In this document: one piece after another, positions 23,906 to 35,831 of the stretch
Layout of the letters: the number at the start of each line of letters is the position of its first letter
Numbering within the stretch: the first letter of the stretch is position 1
DNA from: Kappaphycus alvarezii
Taxonomy: Eukaryota; Rhodophyta; Florideophyceae; Gigartinales; Solieriaceae
Assembly (NCBI GenBank): GCA_002205965.3
Contig: NADL03000609.1
Location: 1,054,001-1,118,000 of the forward strand
Reading direction: 5' to 3'
Length of the DNA: 64,000 nucleotides
The notes under the pieces: generated by a model
Told to the model about the DNA's origin: nothing
The model's database searches: none
What the model saw: the letters and a program-made list of their open reading frames with translations, nothing else
Made by a program: the position numbers and the translations under genes

Positions 23906-26900
23906 TTGTTTACTGTGAGTGGTGCAGAGGTTTTGAGTACTATGAAGTTGCATTCAAACCAAGTAGCAGGATCTACAATTCGAATAATGGAGCGTGTCCT
24001 CCAACTAGAAAGTAGCTGACAACCCAGACAACAAGCAGGCCGCGTTGGAGGTGATCATCAACGCGGCGTGTCGTTGAAGGAAAATCGCCCTCACCTGGAA
24101 TATTGGTCAAAGGCTCAGCTGGCAGCCACCTCCTTGATGTGAGAGAACGCATCGGGATGCCACCCTCCGAGCGTGAAGATAGGATCGAGGACGAGCCTGT
24201 CCCTTCGAGGTATTTCTCCAGTCTACCGCTGGCATACTCGTAACGAGTCCGCGTGGACTGCATTTAAGCTCGTAAGGGGTTTGAGGTTCGCATTCAGAGA
24301 TGACACGGGTTTGGAATGATGGGAGGCCCTAAACTGCACTGTACTGTGCACCACGTACCCTCTAGTCCGGATGAAATGCTATACCGTGTTTGTTTCCAGC
24401 AACGATGGGTCGCGATTTAGAGCAGACTTGGAGCGACATATGGAGGGTGCATTCTGCGGTCGACATCGAAATCGCTCGGCACAGCAGTGGTTCGATCGGA
24501 TTTATGGGACACTAAGGTTGCTGCGCAAGGAGTGCACAGCTTTGGATAAATCTGAGGTGATATCAGCGTGTTTCCACGAAAAGTGAGCGCGATTTCATTC
24601 TAAACCATTTTGGAAATTTCTCTCTTCATGCCTGGTGATACACTGTACTAACCACCATTTGCTGGAGAAAACATGTCTGAAAAGCGCTTTCCAAGTAGAG
24701 CGCGCGCCAGAGTTGAAAAAATAATGTTCATCCAGATATTAAAAAAAAAAATGTACGTAGTATGATTCTGCCCTTACATACTGTATGCACAATTTGGTTC
24801 CTTGAAGACAGTTGTGCACAATTCGCTCGCTCTCGTGTTGTATCCTCCATCGGCGGATATGGTCGAGTTGTACCCATTATCTCTTGATTACAAAAACCGA
24901 CTGGAAGGGAAGAACTTTCTGTGTATTCGCTCATCACTTGTGTATGAATGTGCAACGCCGCGTTCGGACTTTCGGCCTCTATGTAGCACTTTGCAAGTCA
25001 AGACTGCTAGCATAACGCCATCAATGCATCTCGTGTCTCCCGTCAAGCTCTATATTTAAACACACACCTTCCAAAAACAAGCGCCGAGACAATAACGCCT
25101 CTGCAGTAAAAGAGTTTTGAGGCCTTTATGACAGGATGGAAAATTTCCACAAGAAATGCAAACAGATGTTGACATCATGGCGTTTTATGCGTGCCATACC
25201 GTTGTGGGAAAAGCGGGTTCGGACACAGAAAGGAAAGACAACGAGGAGAAGAGTAATTTTGTAATTTTGGAACTGCTTAGTTACTGTGGGTAGGTGGGAT
25301 TGGTGAAAGCTGTAAATGCGAGAATGGATTGTAGACATTTACTTTGCGTTGTGGATTTGGACATTGGATGGTATGATGGGGGCGTGAGGGTGGTCATCAG
25401 TGAGTACGGCGCTGCGTGATCTGGGTGAGCTATGGTTTGGGGGCCATTGCTAGTGGTTATGCTTGACGGGAGATAGGAAGTGGCTTGCCAACGACCCATA
25501 CAGTTGATGGTCAGTTATGCCGTATCGTACAATATGGCACTGTTTTGAAGTTGAACCATATGGTACTGTGCAGTATGTACGTACAGTACAGTATAATAGT
25601 GTACTGTACTGCAGTACTGTACAGTGCATCCAGTAAAGTTGTTGCAAGGCTCAGCCGGCAGGTAGTGCCGCGATTAAATTTAGTACGGGGCTGTTGGTGC
25701 CGGACATCTACGAGGCAGGCTTGAAGCATATTGTACCGAAAAGTGCACTGCATGGTGAAATACGTTTGAAACCCTACAGGCGTCCAGTGCATTGTTGGAG
25801 GGCTGAATTAGGTAGTGATGTACAGTACTGTAGTGTATTAAAGACACTACTTTGTAATATGTGTGAACGCTACTCTTGTTGTGCATTTTTCCGTACAGAA
25901 AGGTGGAGGTATTTTTGGGACGGGACAACCGACCAGGATGTTGTACAGTACAGTACCGTACCTTAATATCATGCTAAATATCCATGCGAAAGCATTGTAA
26001 GTCCACTGTACCAAAATAGTGTACAGCAATAACATTTGTTCCGAAAAGCGGACCACATGCCCTGCTGGACATCACCAAAAAGCCAAGGTTTGAAGAGGAG
26101 GTTCTTTGGACAGGGTGGCATTCACTATCATTGCACTACGGTGTAGTAGAGGTGGTTTCACGGGCATGCTCAAAAGAAAGCACCTCCATATTTTCGTGCC
26201 GCACGAAAATAGGAGCGTTTTCGGGAACCTATGCATGGCGGTTGATCACGTATGGCGTAGGTAAGATGTAGACTGGCCAGATTGGAACTAAATTCATTGC
26301 TGCCTTTTTCTGTTACCATATGGAACCGAATGTGTAAATTATTACAAAATAAATTGCAATTCCACAGACCGCAGAAGGAATACACGGCCAATTGAGAAGA
26401 ACAGCTATTTAATATTTTAAACTTAATGATGACAGTAACGTATTTCTTTGACAAATAGTTGTCAAACGTTGTTTCTGCAGGCACAACGTGTTCATAACGG
26501 TTAGCGTGACCTTGAGTCACACAATTGCCATTGAGCATATCTCTCTTCTGAGCTTTTTCGAAGGGACATAATGAAATTCATCAGAATCATCACACCTACT
26601 AGATATTAAAAAAAATAGACACATATCTCAATTTAAAATGCTGCTGCCCTGGATACGTCGGGGCATTGTATTGGTTTTCGTACTCGGAAAATTGTCGTGT
26701 TGTCATGCGAGGGGGTGTTGAGAGCATGACTGTAGAAGGATTGCTACCAATGAATAGCCTCTTCGTGGCATTCCCGGAGGCTGTAGTTGCTGTGATCCGA
26801 GTGGTTGGGCTAATCATTTGTAATTATAATAAACGTGCATGTCGTCAACCTCCTACTGTACATCAGTTGACTTTATGCCAATGGTATCAAGTCAACGGAT

Positions 26901-27859
26901 GTACAGTACTGTACTACAGGAACTGATACAGTACAATATCAAGTTTACACTTCATATATTATACTGTACTTTAAGACGAAAATGAAGGAGGGTAACCTCA
27001 TGGACGTGTTACTCACTTTTTCAGTACTCTACTACAACTGGGTATGATGTTATGCGACATTACCAGATTCGTTGTGCTGTACAGTACTGTACTGTGGAGT
27101 CCACCATGTAGGTGCTTTATTGTACAACAAAAGTCTTTAAAGTTCCAACGTTTTCATTGAAGGCCATAAACTGTTTTTAATTTTCAGCGAAAAGTCTACC
27201 TAGATTTAAATAAAAGTCAACGGTTTCCCACCCGTGGATGAGCTAGCCCAGATATGCGAACGTTGAAGATTAACCGCTCTGTTTTTTTCCTAATTTTCGC
27301 ATTCCGTTCTTTTTAGCCTTTCCTCTCGAGTTGAGACTGCTCTCCATTGCTGTTGACATCAATACTTGTGCAGTCATGACCAAAATCTCAATTTAATGTA
27401 CATTTAATGCTGTCGTTGGTGTGTTGTGATACAGCAATATACTTGCTCCATCACCACGAATTAAAATATGTATTTTGTTGCTTAGCTAACATTGATTTCA
27501 AATGAAACTTGAACAAAATGAGCAACCTAAACGGACCAAATATTTTTTTTTTCGAATGCCGGATGGGGGCGTTCCCCCTACTGCACATTCCCATCAACCG
27601 TGGTCAATGGCAAACGCTCGAACACAGATGGCAATGCACACCGCGCTTGCAATCGTAATTGCCGGTACAAACGAAAAAAAATTAAAAACAAGAATAAATA
27701 AAAACTAAAGCATAACTTGGGACTCGCCAACCCCAGTCAAGTTTCATCGCTGCCCCACCTCACCCAATCCACCAAGCCCTTTTTACCTGCACTGTTGCTC
27801 GCCTAAGTTTCGCCGCTACTCAAAGGCCAGGCATACCCTCCCACACCACCAGTCTCTTC
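23906..27859. other. Spacer with GTAC tracts, no recognisable gene
   Basis: Moderately AT-rich. Many short frames are open, but several between 25.45 and 26.0 kb are only translations of GTAC repeats (runs of Tyr, Cys, Thr and Val). A 71-residue frame (24371-24586 +) and a 122-residue frame (26170-26538 -) have no known motif. A poly-T run of about 11 lies at about 27.54-27.56 kb. The last part, from about 27.8 kb, becomes C-rich towards the next gene. Confidence 0.5.
25563..25628. repeat. GTAC palindromic tract
   Basis: A 66-bp tract of overlapping GTACAGTAC, TACTGTAC and GTACGTAC words, able to fold back on itself at several registers. Smaller relatives lie at 25820-25833, 25943-25962, 26901-26915 and 27079-27096. 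Confidence 0.9.
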
Positions 27860-28431
27860 ATATTCCTCCCTCCGTCGTGCATCGCTCCAACCGTCTCCGC
27901 CTCGCGCCCATCCCCTCCTGCGGCCCCCTTCCCCTTTCCCCTTTCACCCCTTCCTCTTCCCCACCCCTCCCGCCTATCCCCTTTCCATCCCTTTGTCCGT
28001 TGTTCCCACATCTCCTTCCCCGATCATTCAAACCACATCCACCAACCCGATCCTTCACTTTGCTGCAACAACCCGCAGCAGATTCGATATCCTTAACGTG
28101 AAACCTTATTTCCACCAACTTTTTTCCGATCCCTATTCCTTCACACATTCTCCCTCCCGCAGTCCACAACTCGCTCCTCAATTTCAATTCCCGCACGTAT
28201 TTCACCAATTGTCTCACACAGTCCCCACCTCTTTCCTTTCTTTGACCTCTCACATTTGCCATCTCCGATTCCGTTCCACGACCCCTAATCTCTCGTGATT
28301 CCTCTGCATCCTCTACCCTCGTTCATTTCGTGATTGCTCCTTTCGCCCGTCAACATTTCTGCTGCAATCACAAGAGCTCCACTTTCTCCACTGCCCTCCC
28401 CTTCTCGGGGCGCAGGGCATCCTTATTCGTC
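27860..28431 (+). promoter_or_regulatory. Pyrimidine-rich leader upstream of the 28.4 kb gene
   Basis: The + strand is markedly C/T-rich for more than 500 bp (runs such as CCCCTTTCCCCTTTCACCCC near 27.93 kb). This ends shortly before the ATG at 28432. The minus strand is correspondingly purine-rich, which explains the Gly/Arg/Glu-rich open frames there; I do not regard those as genes. No TATA box is evident. The reading as a 5' leader or promoter is inference from position and composition. Confidence 0.4.
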
Positions 28432-30238
28432 ATGGTCCTACGACTCGTTTACAAGCGTGGTCTTCTCCCCATATCCATTCGAACCTTTGTTCTCAACGCC
28501 ATCGCCCTAGCCGGCGTCCTGAGCATCCTTATTATCGGCCTGAAAATTCTTCATCCTCTTCAAACCCTTCGCCCAACCCCGCCCCGCGCCCATATCATCC
28601 ACGACCGCTCTTTCGTCGTGTTGTCCGTGGATGACTTTGGCCGTTGGACCGATTCCGTTCCCCTCTTCCCCAATTCAAGCTTCATGGCCAATCATTCCTC
28701 TCTCATCATCCAAAATAACTTTTGGTACCGTCGCGCAACCGTTGAAACTCATCATGACCTTACCGATTTGCAGCTCGCACTAGAAAACTTGAACGCAAAC
28801 ATCTCCTTTGAGCATCGTGCCGTCCTGACCCCCATTGGATTGTTGGTGGCCCCGATTTGGCGCCATGCGTGCTGCAGGTTGCGCCGCTCCCATCCGACCT
28901 CCTTGTCCGCTCCTCTTTTGTCAAATCATGACCATAATTCGGAAGTGTCGATTCCATCGTCGGGCCTCGCTTGCCATCGCAGCACACCCTATATGATACA
29001 GACTCAATTTCAATGCGTCAGGTTGCGGATGATCCGTCTTCGAAGGAGGTCCAATCGGAATTGTCCTTACATTCTAGTCATCACGAGGAGGTTCACGAGA
29101 GCGAGGAGCAGATGCTAGATTTCGACGCCTGTGTATACAAGGAGCAGTTGTTGAGTGATGCTGGCCCGACTGGTTTGAACCAAAAGCCGTACGAGAGGGG
29201 GGATTTGCGAGACGGTTATAAGGCTTTGTGGAAGAGCGGACTTTGGCATCCAGAGTATCATGGGCGTTCTCATTTCAGTGTGTCGAAGTGGCTGAAGCTC
29301 TTGCGCACAGATCCAAAGACCCAGGCCTGTTTTCAGAATAATCTCGTGTGTGCTACAGATACCACCCAGCTGCGCTCGGAGTTCAATGGTTTTTCGGATA
29401 AAAGCGAGCTGAAGACTTGGCTCGAGGATGGTGTCAATGCATTCTCCTCATTTTGGGGGTACCGCCCGGCACTCATCTCTTCCCCACACAACACATGGAG
29501 TAGCTGGTTGACGGATGTTGCAGTGGACCTGTCGTTCCTTGGCGCGGAGTTGGCGGAGGATCAGGCTAATTACGTGCAGCATGATAATGCGCTTAGTTTA
29601 CACGACCGATATCGTTTCGATGTGTTTTTCCCTGGCTTCAAGTGCGACAGAGCGATCGAAGAGGTGATCGAGCTTCTCCGTGTTCCGTTGGAGAAGACGC
29701 TGTTGGACCGTTGGTATGACTTTTTGTCAATGATTGACCTGTTTCGAGTCCATCACCGGCCGTACCACCACAGCATAGGAGGGGATCACAAGCGGTTTAT
29801 TTCGCTGATGTGGCATGCTCAAAACGCCATGAGCAGCACGTACTCTGTAAGTGAGCATGGTGATCATATTCAATGTTGGAAAGGGTTATCCGTGCGATCA
29901 GAGAGCGGCGGCCGAGAGCTGTGTTTGTGACCGGCTCGGAGCTTCACCAGATTAGAACTCAGGGATGGAGTCAAGAGGTGTGGTCAGATTCAATTATTTT
30001 ACGTAACTACGGGACGAAAGCTGTGGAAGTTGAGGTTCCCGACTTGAGGGAACTGTACCCGCCGAGTGTGTCGTGGCGAGGCAAGGTTGTTGTCTCGTTG
30101 GTAGTGAGTCACGCAGGTGAAAATGTATCAATTAGAAATAATGGCGATGGCAAGGAGGTTGAGAAGACGAAACAGTTCTCTGTTGGAGACCGACTAATGA
30201 TTGAACCAGACAGCGTGGTGAAACTAACTATCGAGTAA
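28432..30238 (+). CDS. Putative membrane-anchored polysaccharide deacetylase-like protein (frame-disrupted)
   Basis: An intron-poor host gene of about 600 codons. I chose ATG 28432 because it directly precedes a basic segment and one hydrophobic helix (about residues 18-40), a type II signal anchor. The domain follows. VVLSVDDFGRW near residue 64 resembles the metal-site Asp-Asp of deacetylase-type barrels. Next come WYRRATVETHHDL and then WIVGGPD. HPEYHGRSHF is at about 29.26 kb and PALISSPHNTWSSW at about 29.48 kb. The C-terminus has FVTGSELHQIRTQGWS and a beta-rich tail. The blocks recall uncharacterised proteins annotated as polysaccharide (de)acetylases, so the function is tentative. The frame changes at C5 (28829-28833), T3 (28856-28858) and AA (29872-29873); one extra base in each run keeps the conserved blocks in register. 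The acidic linker at about 28.9-29.15 kb is unclear. Homopolymer miscalls are likelier than pseudogenisation because the blocks are well preserved. Confidence 0.75.
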
Positions 30239-32300
30239 CTTTTTTGTTGATAATGGCGACTTGAGGTTACTCAGGGGAGGGGATTGGTACATGTCTCGAT
30301 TAGAACAGAACGACGCCAGCAATGCCTGTGAAGCCAGTTTTTTTTCGAGACTGCAGCGGCTGGTAAGGCGAACGAACTGGGATGTACAAAAATAAAAGTA
30401 TCGTTTCCGGTCAAAATTGCCGAAGAGAATCGCCGTTAAGAACGGTGGATACGGGTGGAAGATCTCGGTGTTGGGGTGAAGAAATTGTCAAGAGGACTGC
30501 GCCGTCAGAGGCTGGAGCGGTCGATGGAATTCAAGCATGCATTGTTGACGTCAACACCAACAAGGACGTTTGGACAGCTAACGTTGCAGAATCGCGGGCA
30601 AGATTTGATACGGGGCAGCCCTATTTTAAATTGTATCTATCATATTGCGATACAGTACTATACTGTACAGTGACAGCCAAGAAGAAGCTGTCCGTTTTAT
30701 CGGAGATTTTTTTGGTACATTGTAGGCAGTCAATACGAAGAGACGGCAGCCTTTCGAGAGAATGGTAGCATACTGTACTGTACTGTACAGTACATTACTG
30801 TATCTGGTATGAATGTCCATCATCATAGAAAATGTGTGTTACGGTACACATGGGGACTGGCTCGGAATTCTCACTTTGCATGAAGAGGTGCTCGTGCAAC
30901 ATGTACTTGTTTTAGCCGTCCGCTTGTTATGATGAACAAATAGTCGTACAGTATGTGTGTATTTATTATCATACCCGTAGTGACGAGATGCTTGCATAGT
31001 AAAATACTGTAGTGTACGAGGATGCCAATAGATGCAAGGGGAGAGCTAAGAGTTAAGGTCATACGCTGGTCACAGTAAGATGCCTCTTTGGCTAGCTAGA
31101 GGGTTGCACAGACAAAATTTGTGTAGCCTGGAAATTGTAAACATATCTGTCGCAATTTTGCAATGGCAAGGGTCTCTGCAACATCCGAAACAAGTTTGCC
31201 ATTGCTGCCTGGTCCCTATTGATTGCGTGCTGTAGGCTGGCTCTGGTGCCCTCCACGGCCACGTTTGCACTGGGCATAATCTTGGGAGATGGTATTTGGC
31301 AGAAGATTGTTTTTTCGTTGTGTTGGCAATGGTAATCAAGGGAGAGCGAACCGCCCAAAAAGGGGGCTTGTACCGTAGGTAGCTCGTAAAGGTATAGCTC
31401 CAGGGAACGGAGTGTTGAATATTTTGAAACTGGATGTGGTTTCGGTAGGTGAGGGTAAGAAGAGAGATATACCTACGAGATCAGTTGGAGGCGAGAATGC
31501 TAGGTGAGGTCCAGCTGATGAGATGCAAGTGTATAAGGTAATTTGTGGCTGACGAAATAAGCTTGACTTTCGTTCATACAACGGTGGTCACTCTGCTAAA
31601 TCATGCGACATATCAGATGAGGGTTCTACGGTAGGTCACCCGGCGAGGAGCCGTCGGATGGAATGGAAGCAAGGAGAGCACTTGCGGCACTTGAACAAGC
31701 TGGAAAGCACACCCTCTACAGTACTAGATAAGCAACCGTTAGTAAGCTCTGCCCCATCTTGTAACCTAAACTTATACAGTACCGTACTATACGATTGGCG
31801 AAAACGTCTTGCAACGTTTGCAAGCGTGCGTGCCCTACAGTACAAGCACAGAGTGTATCGAAAGCTAGAGGAAGAAAGTGCAACCGCAAATGGGGTCCTG
31901 CAGCACAGGGCACTAAGGGCACGTCTTGCGCTGCCCGAAGAAAGGACTGGAACTTGTCATCAACCAAGAACTGAACGCCAGCAGCAGCTGCCCGGCGGCG
32001 TGTCGAATCGCGATTGGAACTTGCAAAGACCACACCATAATGTCGTTAGTGAGGGGTTTGTAAGAAGAGGAGGGCAGCCCGAGGGAAAGCCGAGTCTCAC
32101 TTTATCGCGAGACGAGGAGGTTATGGAAAGGGGATTGCAAAATAAATGTTGTGTACCGAGCAATTCACTGTAAGTATTGTAGGTAACCGTTGTACTGTAA
32201 TGCGTCTACTAATCGTACGTATTAGCTTCTTTGAAGGGTGGTAATCAAACAATCGGATGCATGAAACAAGCTCGGGTAAAAATTTCGCAATATACTAGCT
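30239..32300. other. Spacer, no recognisable gene
   Basis: Contains overlapping frames on both strands at 31658-32173 (+, 171 residues) and 31716-32033 (-, 105 residues), and a 128-residue frame at 30382-30768 (+). None has a recognised motif, and the last two cross GTAC tracts, which argues against coding. It ends at the left terminus of the Harbinger element. Confidence 0.45.
30771..30802. repeat. GTAC palindromic tract
   Basis: About 32 bp of TACTGTACTGTACTGTACAG type, self-complementary; a shorter relative is at about 30655-30672. Confidence 0.9.
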
Positions 32301-32318
32301 AGAGTTGTCCGCAAAGTA
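32301..32318 (+). repeat. Left terminal inverted repeat of the Harbinger element
   Basis: AGAGTTGTCCGCAAAGTA; matches the complement of 34972-34989 at 17 of 18 positions. Confidence 0.85.
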
Positions 32319-32672
32319 CGTAAATTGCGAGTTTTTCCCGAAAATAATCAAAACGGGATTTTAATCTTGACTGAATTTCGAACGAGTTTGGGCAAACTCA
32401 CAAGGCCTCCAAAACTCGAAAAAAAAATTTCCGAGTTTTCCCGACTCACATTGGGCTCCGATGACTTACACAAGAAGCAGCCCTAAAGCACACTCAACAA
32501 CACCCCGCTCTCAAACCCCCCAACCGACCCCAACCATCCTCCTCTATCGATCACAAAGAGCTTCCGAAAGCACTTTAATCTTCCCAACAAAACTCCCACT
32601 CTGAAACCTTCCCAAAACCCGCCTTTCGGTCCTCTTTTATCCGTCACTGCCTCCAGTCAAGCTTTCCTTACG

Positions 32673-33811
32673 ATGAACCCTGAGCGAGGTGACCGAGCAG
32701 TCCGTCAAATCCGATGCCACCGACTACTACTATCCCTGTGCCTCTTGACGATGTACCCCTGAACGACAGCAATGTGCCCCCGAAACCGAACTGGTATCTC
32801 CGTGCCCATCTGCACCTCATGTTAGGAGGCGCCCTGAGCGAGGTGACCGAGCAGTCCGTCAAATGGATGCCACCGATAGATACCAAGACGGTATTGCAGC
32901 CGTGCTGGAAACTACTACTATCCCTGTGCCTCTTGACGATGTACCCCTGAACGACAGCAATGTGCCCCCGAAACCGAACTGGTATCTCCGTGCCCATCTG
33001 CACCTCATGTTAGGAGGCGCGCCGCAAATGAGGGCCTAGAAGGGCCTTATGCGAAAAAATCGCGACTGAGTGCTATTAGTGCCGACGCTCTTGTGGTTTT
33101 GACCGCAAGTTACAATCGACACTTTGCGGAATACTGCCGTGGGCGGAAGCGGGTAGTTCAAAAGGTGCCGGGGCTGGTTTGGAAACTCTTTTATCAAGAC
33201 TATTTAAAGGATCATGATGCAAAGTGCAAGGATACGGTAATAGCGGGGGAAGGCTAAGCTGCCAGCAGAGCGAGTTTCTTCAGGATTCCCTTCGATCAGC
33301 GCTCAGAGAGATAGGAACTGGGGTCTCTGACTTGGCAGAGTGTGGTTTAAATAAGGCCACAGTGCAGGATATCGACATGTTGCGGCGCCTCAAAGAATCG
33401 GATACCTATAAAAAGAAGAAAATGAGCAGCTTCCGGGCATTAGTATCCGGTTCGAGCAGTAACACTGGCAGCAATAATGTTGGATCAGAAGGAAGTGGTG
33501 AAAGTGAAGTTCAAGACAAGAAGGAGTTGTTAGAGGGTGCGGTGACGCCATTTCGGACATGACGAAACCATTTCCAGCGGTACTACGGACCTAGTAGCGG
33601 CTCTTGAGCAACAAAATACTGTTATAAAGAATGAATTGGAGGACAAAAAAGCCTGCGAGATAGACAGCGAGCGAACCTTAATGCTCAGCTGGAAGCACAC
33701 AACAGCGCAGAGATCGATCACAAGATAAACAGGATGATAAAGCTCCGGAATAACATGGTCATAACAGAAGAACAGTTTAAAGAACGGATGTCTGCTTTCA
33801 AAAATCTGTAG
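32673..33811 (+). CDS. Harbinger ORF1-type accessory protein (disrupted)
   Basis: Begins at ATG 32673 (MNPERGDRAVRQ). The first part is duplicated in tandem (see 32678-33019). Frames then carry a Ser/Gly/Asn-rich linker (about 33.43-33.53 kb) and a C-terminal charged coiled coil. That coil ends in NMVITEEQFKERMSAFKNL and a stop at 33809-33811. In PIF/Harbinger elements the second gene encodes a Myb/SANT-like protein that helps the nuclease bind DNA and enter the nucleus. I do not see a clear Myb helix set here, so this role is inferred from position, strand and the coiled-coil tail. Several frame changes separate the parts. Confidence 0.55.
32678..33019 (+). repeat. Tandem duplication inside Harbinger ORF1
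   Basis: Unit 1 (32678-32831, 154 bp) and unit 2 (32832-33019, 188 bp) are almost identical outside one block of about 34 bp that unit 1 lacks. The near identity implies a recent duplication or an assembly artefact. Unit 2 gives the better open frame (DATDRYQDGIAAVLETTT, then PKPNWYLRAHLHLMLGG). Confidence 0.9.
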
Positions 33812-34032
33812 AACTGATCAATAGGTGTTTGTTCTTATAAAACTATAGCTGACCTCATCATCTCATCACGAATCGATAAAACCCATGATCCTCCTCGCTG
33901 GCACTCTCCTCAATAGAAGAACTCAAATTCTGCCGCGTCTATAAAGAAGTTAGTTAGAATGGCTGCTGTACGAAATAGGAGATCAAATGTGGAGCGGCGC
34001 GTTAGGACATGTGTCCAGAAACTTTTTGAACT

Positions 34033-34860
34033 TCATCTTGAGTCCCCTATACCCCACTCAACAGATACACCGTAACCAGCGTGCATCTTATTAAAGGCCC
34101 GAATGATTGGGTCGTTAATATCACTGACCTCAGGAGAATCTAGTCTCCTCATTATGAAATGATCTAGACCCATGTATCCAGGGTCACCTAATAGGTACTC
34201 GAGAGGATGTGGACTTTCAGCATCCACCTCGAAATATTCTTGCCAATTAGAGGCTAGCTCTGTCTCTCTTAGAACATGCGCATCGTGGAAGGAGCCGACG
34301 TAGCCTCCAGAAACGTAGATAAAAAAGACGTCATGGTCAATGATGACTACATTGTTGAAACAGTAGATACTCTTCCGCCCATTAAAAATACAAACCATGA
34401 TCAGAACATTTCGGGCGTTTAATTTTACAAAGCGTCCCATCCACATGCCCAATACACCCTGGGAGAGCCGGAATACGATTTTGCAGCTCCGCACGGCGTT
34501 GGGGAAGGCTATGAAATTTCCGAAACTAAGATCTCGCATATGATCTCAGAAACAAACGGATGCAAGAGACTCAACTCGCCAGGGTAAAAGCCAGTTATGG
34601 TCTTATATATGGATACATGGGAGGTCAGAAGGCTCTGTAGTCGCTCCGTCTTCGGCATTCGGTGTTAACAGAAAAGTCACAATCATCATCGAAGCCAGCC
34701 TCCTCACAAATAATGCGAAAAGGTTACAAGCGGACGAGGCAGGCAGAATAAAATATAAGTGTTTGGCTCACTACTATGAGCGCGAGAGAGGAATGCGACT
34801 CAGATCTTCCTCACCATCTCACAGCATGCGATGTTAGACGTTTGGGAGATGGAGAAAGAT
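34033..34860 (-). CDS. Harbinger transposase (DDE_Tnp_4, HARBI1-like)
   Basis: The minus strand encodes a HARBI1-type nuclease. One frame gives IGHVDGTLCKIKRPK (about 34.45 kb), holding the first catalytic Asp. A second, longer frame (34539-34033) has NNVVIIDHDVFFIYVSGG and GSFHDAHVLR, with the second Asp, then LGDPGYMG. FNKMHAGYGVSVEWGIG follows with the catalytic Glu. The two frames join at a run of five T on the minus strand near 34.39 kb where four would keep frame: a single-base homopolymer difference. The N-terminal third (up to about 34.86 kb) is less clear, with CEEAGFDDD as a plausible helix. The catalytic DDE set is complete. The C-terminus near 34033 is not fully resolved. Confidence 0.85.
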
Positions 34861-34971
34861 AGATGTGGATGACCAATTGAAGAGGCGACTGAAAAATTTG
34901 CAAGTGTTTGTCCAAATGTGACTGACTTTGCGGACAGAAAATTTAGAACGAGTTTTGAATGAAATCTCGTT

Positions 34972-34989
34972 TACTTCGCGGACAACTCT
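34972..34989 (-). repeat. Right terminal inverted repeat of the Harbinger element
   Basis: Reads AGAGTTGTCCGCGAAGTA on the minus strand, facing the left repeat at 32301-32318. Confidence 0.85.
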
Positions 34990-35802
34990 ATTAAATCACC
35001 CTACATTTCCCCCTTTTTTTGCTATTTGCTATTAATCGTAGAAATAACATTACAGGTGCCATGGAGATTACAATAACTGTATGCCATTTCGGCTCTTTAC
35101 AGTACGTGTATGGCTGGTCTCCTGCCCGTTTTCTGGTGTGATCTAGACACGCTGCTGACATCTTCGTGTGATAGCTTACATCCACTCGCCTTAGCCTTAA
35201 TCCTAAAAAATATCAGGTCAAACTTCTGGAAATGACCCTACTTTCCAAATATTAAACTACTCAACTTTTTCCCCGTACGAAGTATATGCCCACTGTGCGA
35301 TTCATACTGTAAAGTGCGCGATCACTTTATGGTCACCCTACTAGCCTTACAGTAGCATAATCATAGGACAGTGTCTGCAGCGGATTGTTACTGTCGTACA
35401 GTTTAGGATTGCAATGTAACTGAAGTTACAGAAGCTACAGTGAGGTGTGCTACACCAAAGATCTACAGTATACAGTACTTCAGGAGAAAAATTGGGATGT
35501 TTTAATAATTGAAAAATATGTTAGACTCCTGCTGTAGGCGCATCGTGCTAAGTCATTGAAAACCCTACTGAAGTACTGTAACAGAAACACATACCTCAAA
35601 CAAACAGGTGTGAATAGGGGGGCTAAACTTTGCATGTTACAATTTGTATAGTTTGAAAAACAAACTTTATATTATACTGAACGCATTAAACTTCTTTCTC
35701 TATTGAGAGGTTGGCAGTAATATAATTTTAATTATTAATTGCAAATAATGTTACTTTACTCACAGTTGCGCTTTGAAGAGTACCTGAATTCCGGTATGAT
35801 GA

Positions 35803-35831
35803 CTGTATAGTACTGTACAGTACAGTACAGT
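35803..35831. repeat. GTAC palindromic tract
   Basis: GACTGTATAGTACTGTACAG continuing with two further TACAG units; a shorter relative lies at 36012-36026. Confidence 0.9.

Larger units (their letters stand above)
32301..34989. mobile_element. PIF/Harbinger DNA transposon
   Basis: A 2.69 kb element bounded by inverted repeats: AGAGTTGTCCGCAAAGTA at 32301-32318 and its complement, with one mismatch, at 34972-34989. Inside are two convergent genes: a + strand ORF1-type DNA-binding/accessory protein (about 32.67-33.81 kb) and a - strand Harbinger nuclease (34033 to about 34.85 kb). Two genes plus short TIRs is the classic PIF/Harbinger layout. The expected 3-bp target duplication is not obvious; flanks read CTA and TAT depending on where the end is placed. 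The subterminal zones repeat GTCCGCAAAGT-like and GAACGAGTTT words, probably transposase binding sites. Because the termini match and the blocks are well kept, this is the youngest-looking DNA transposon in the window. Confidence 0.88.

Noticed and set aside
25485-25928. Several overlapping open frames rich in Tyr, Cys, Thr and Val on both strands
   Set aside because: They are translations of GTAC repeats; the residues follow the repeat period and carry no domain.
27820-28262. Gly/Arg/Glu-rich minus-strand frames
   Set aside because: They are the complement of a pyrimidine-rich tract upstream of the 28.4 kb gene, open because of composition only.
29846-29851. A GTAAGT splice-donor word within the 28.4 kb gene
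   Set aside because: The blocks before and after it (EHGDHIQ and LERVIRAIRERRP) look continuous, so a single-base indel explains the frame change better than an intron.
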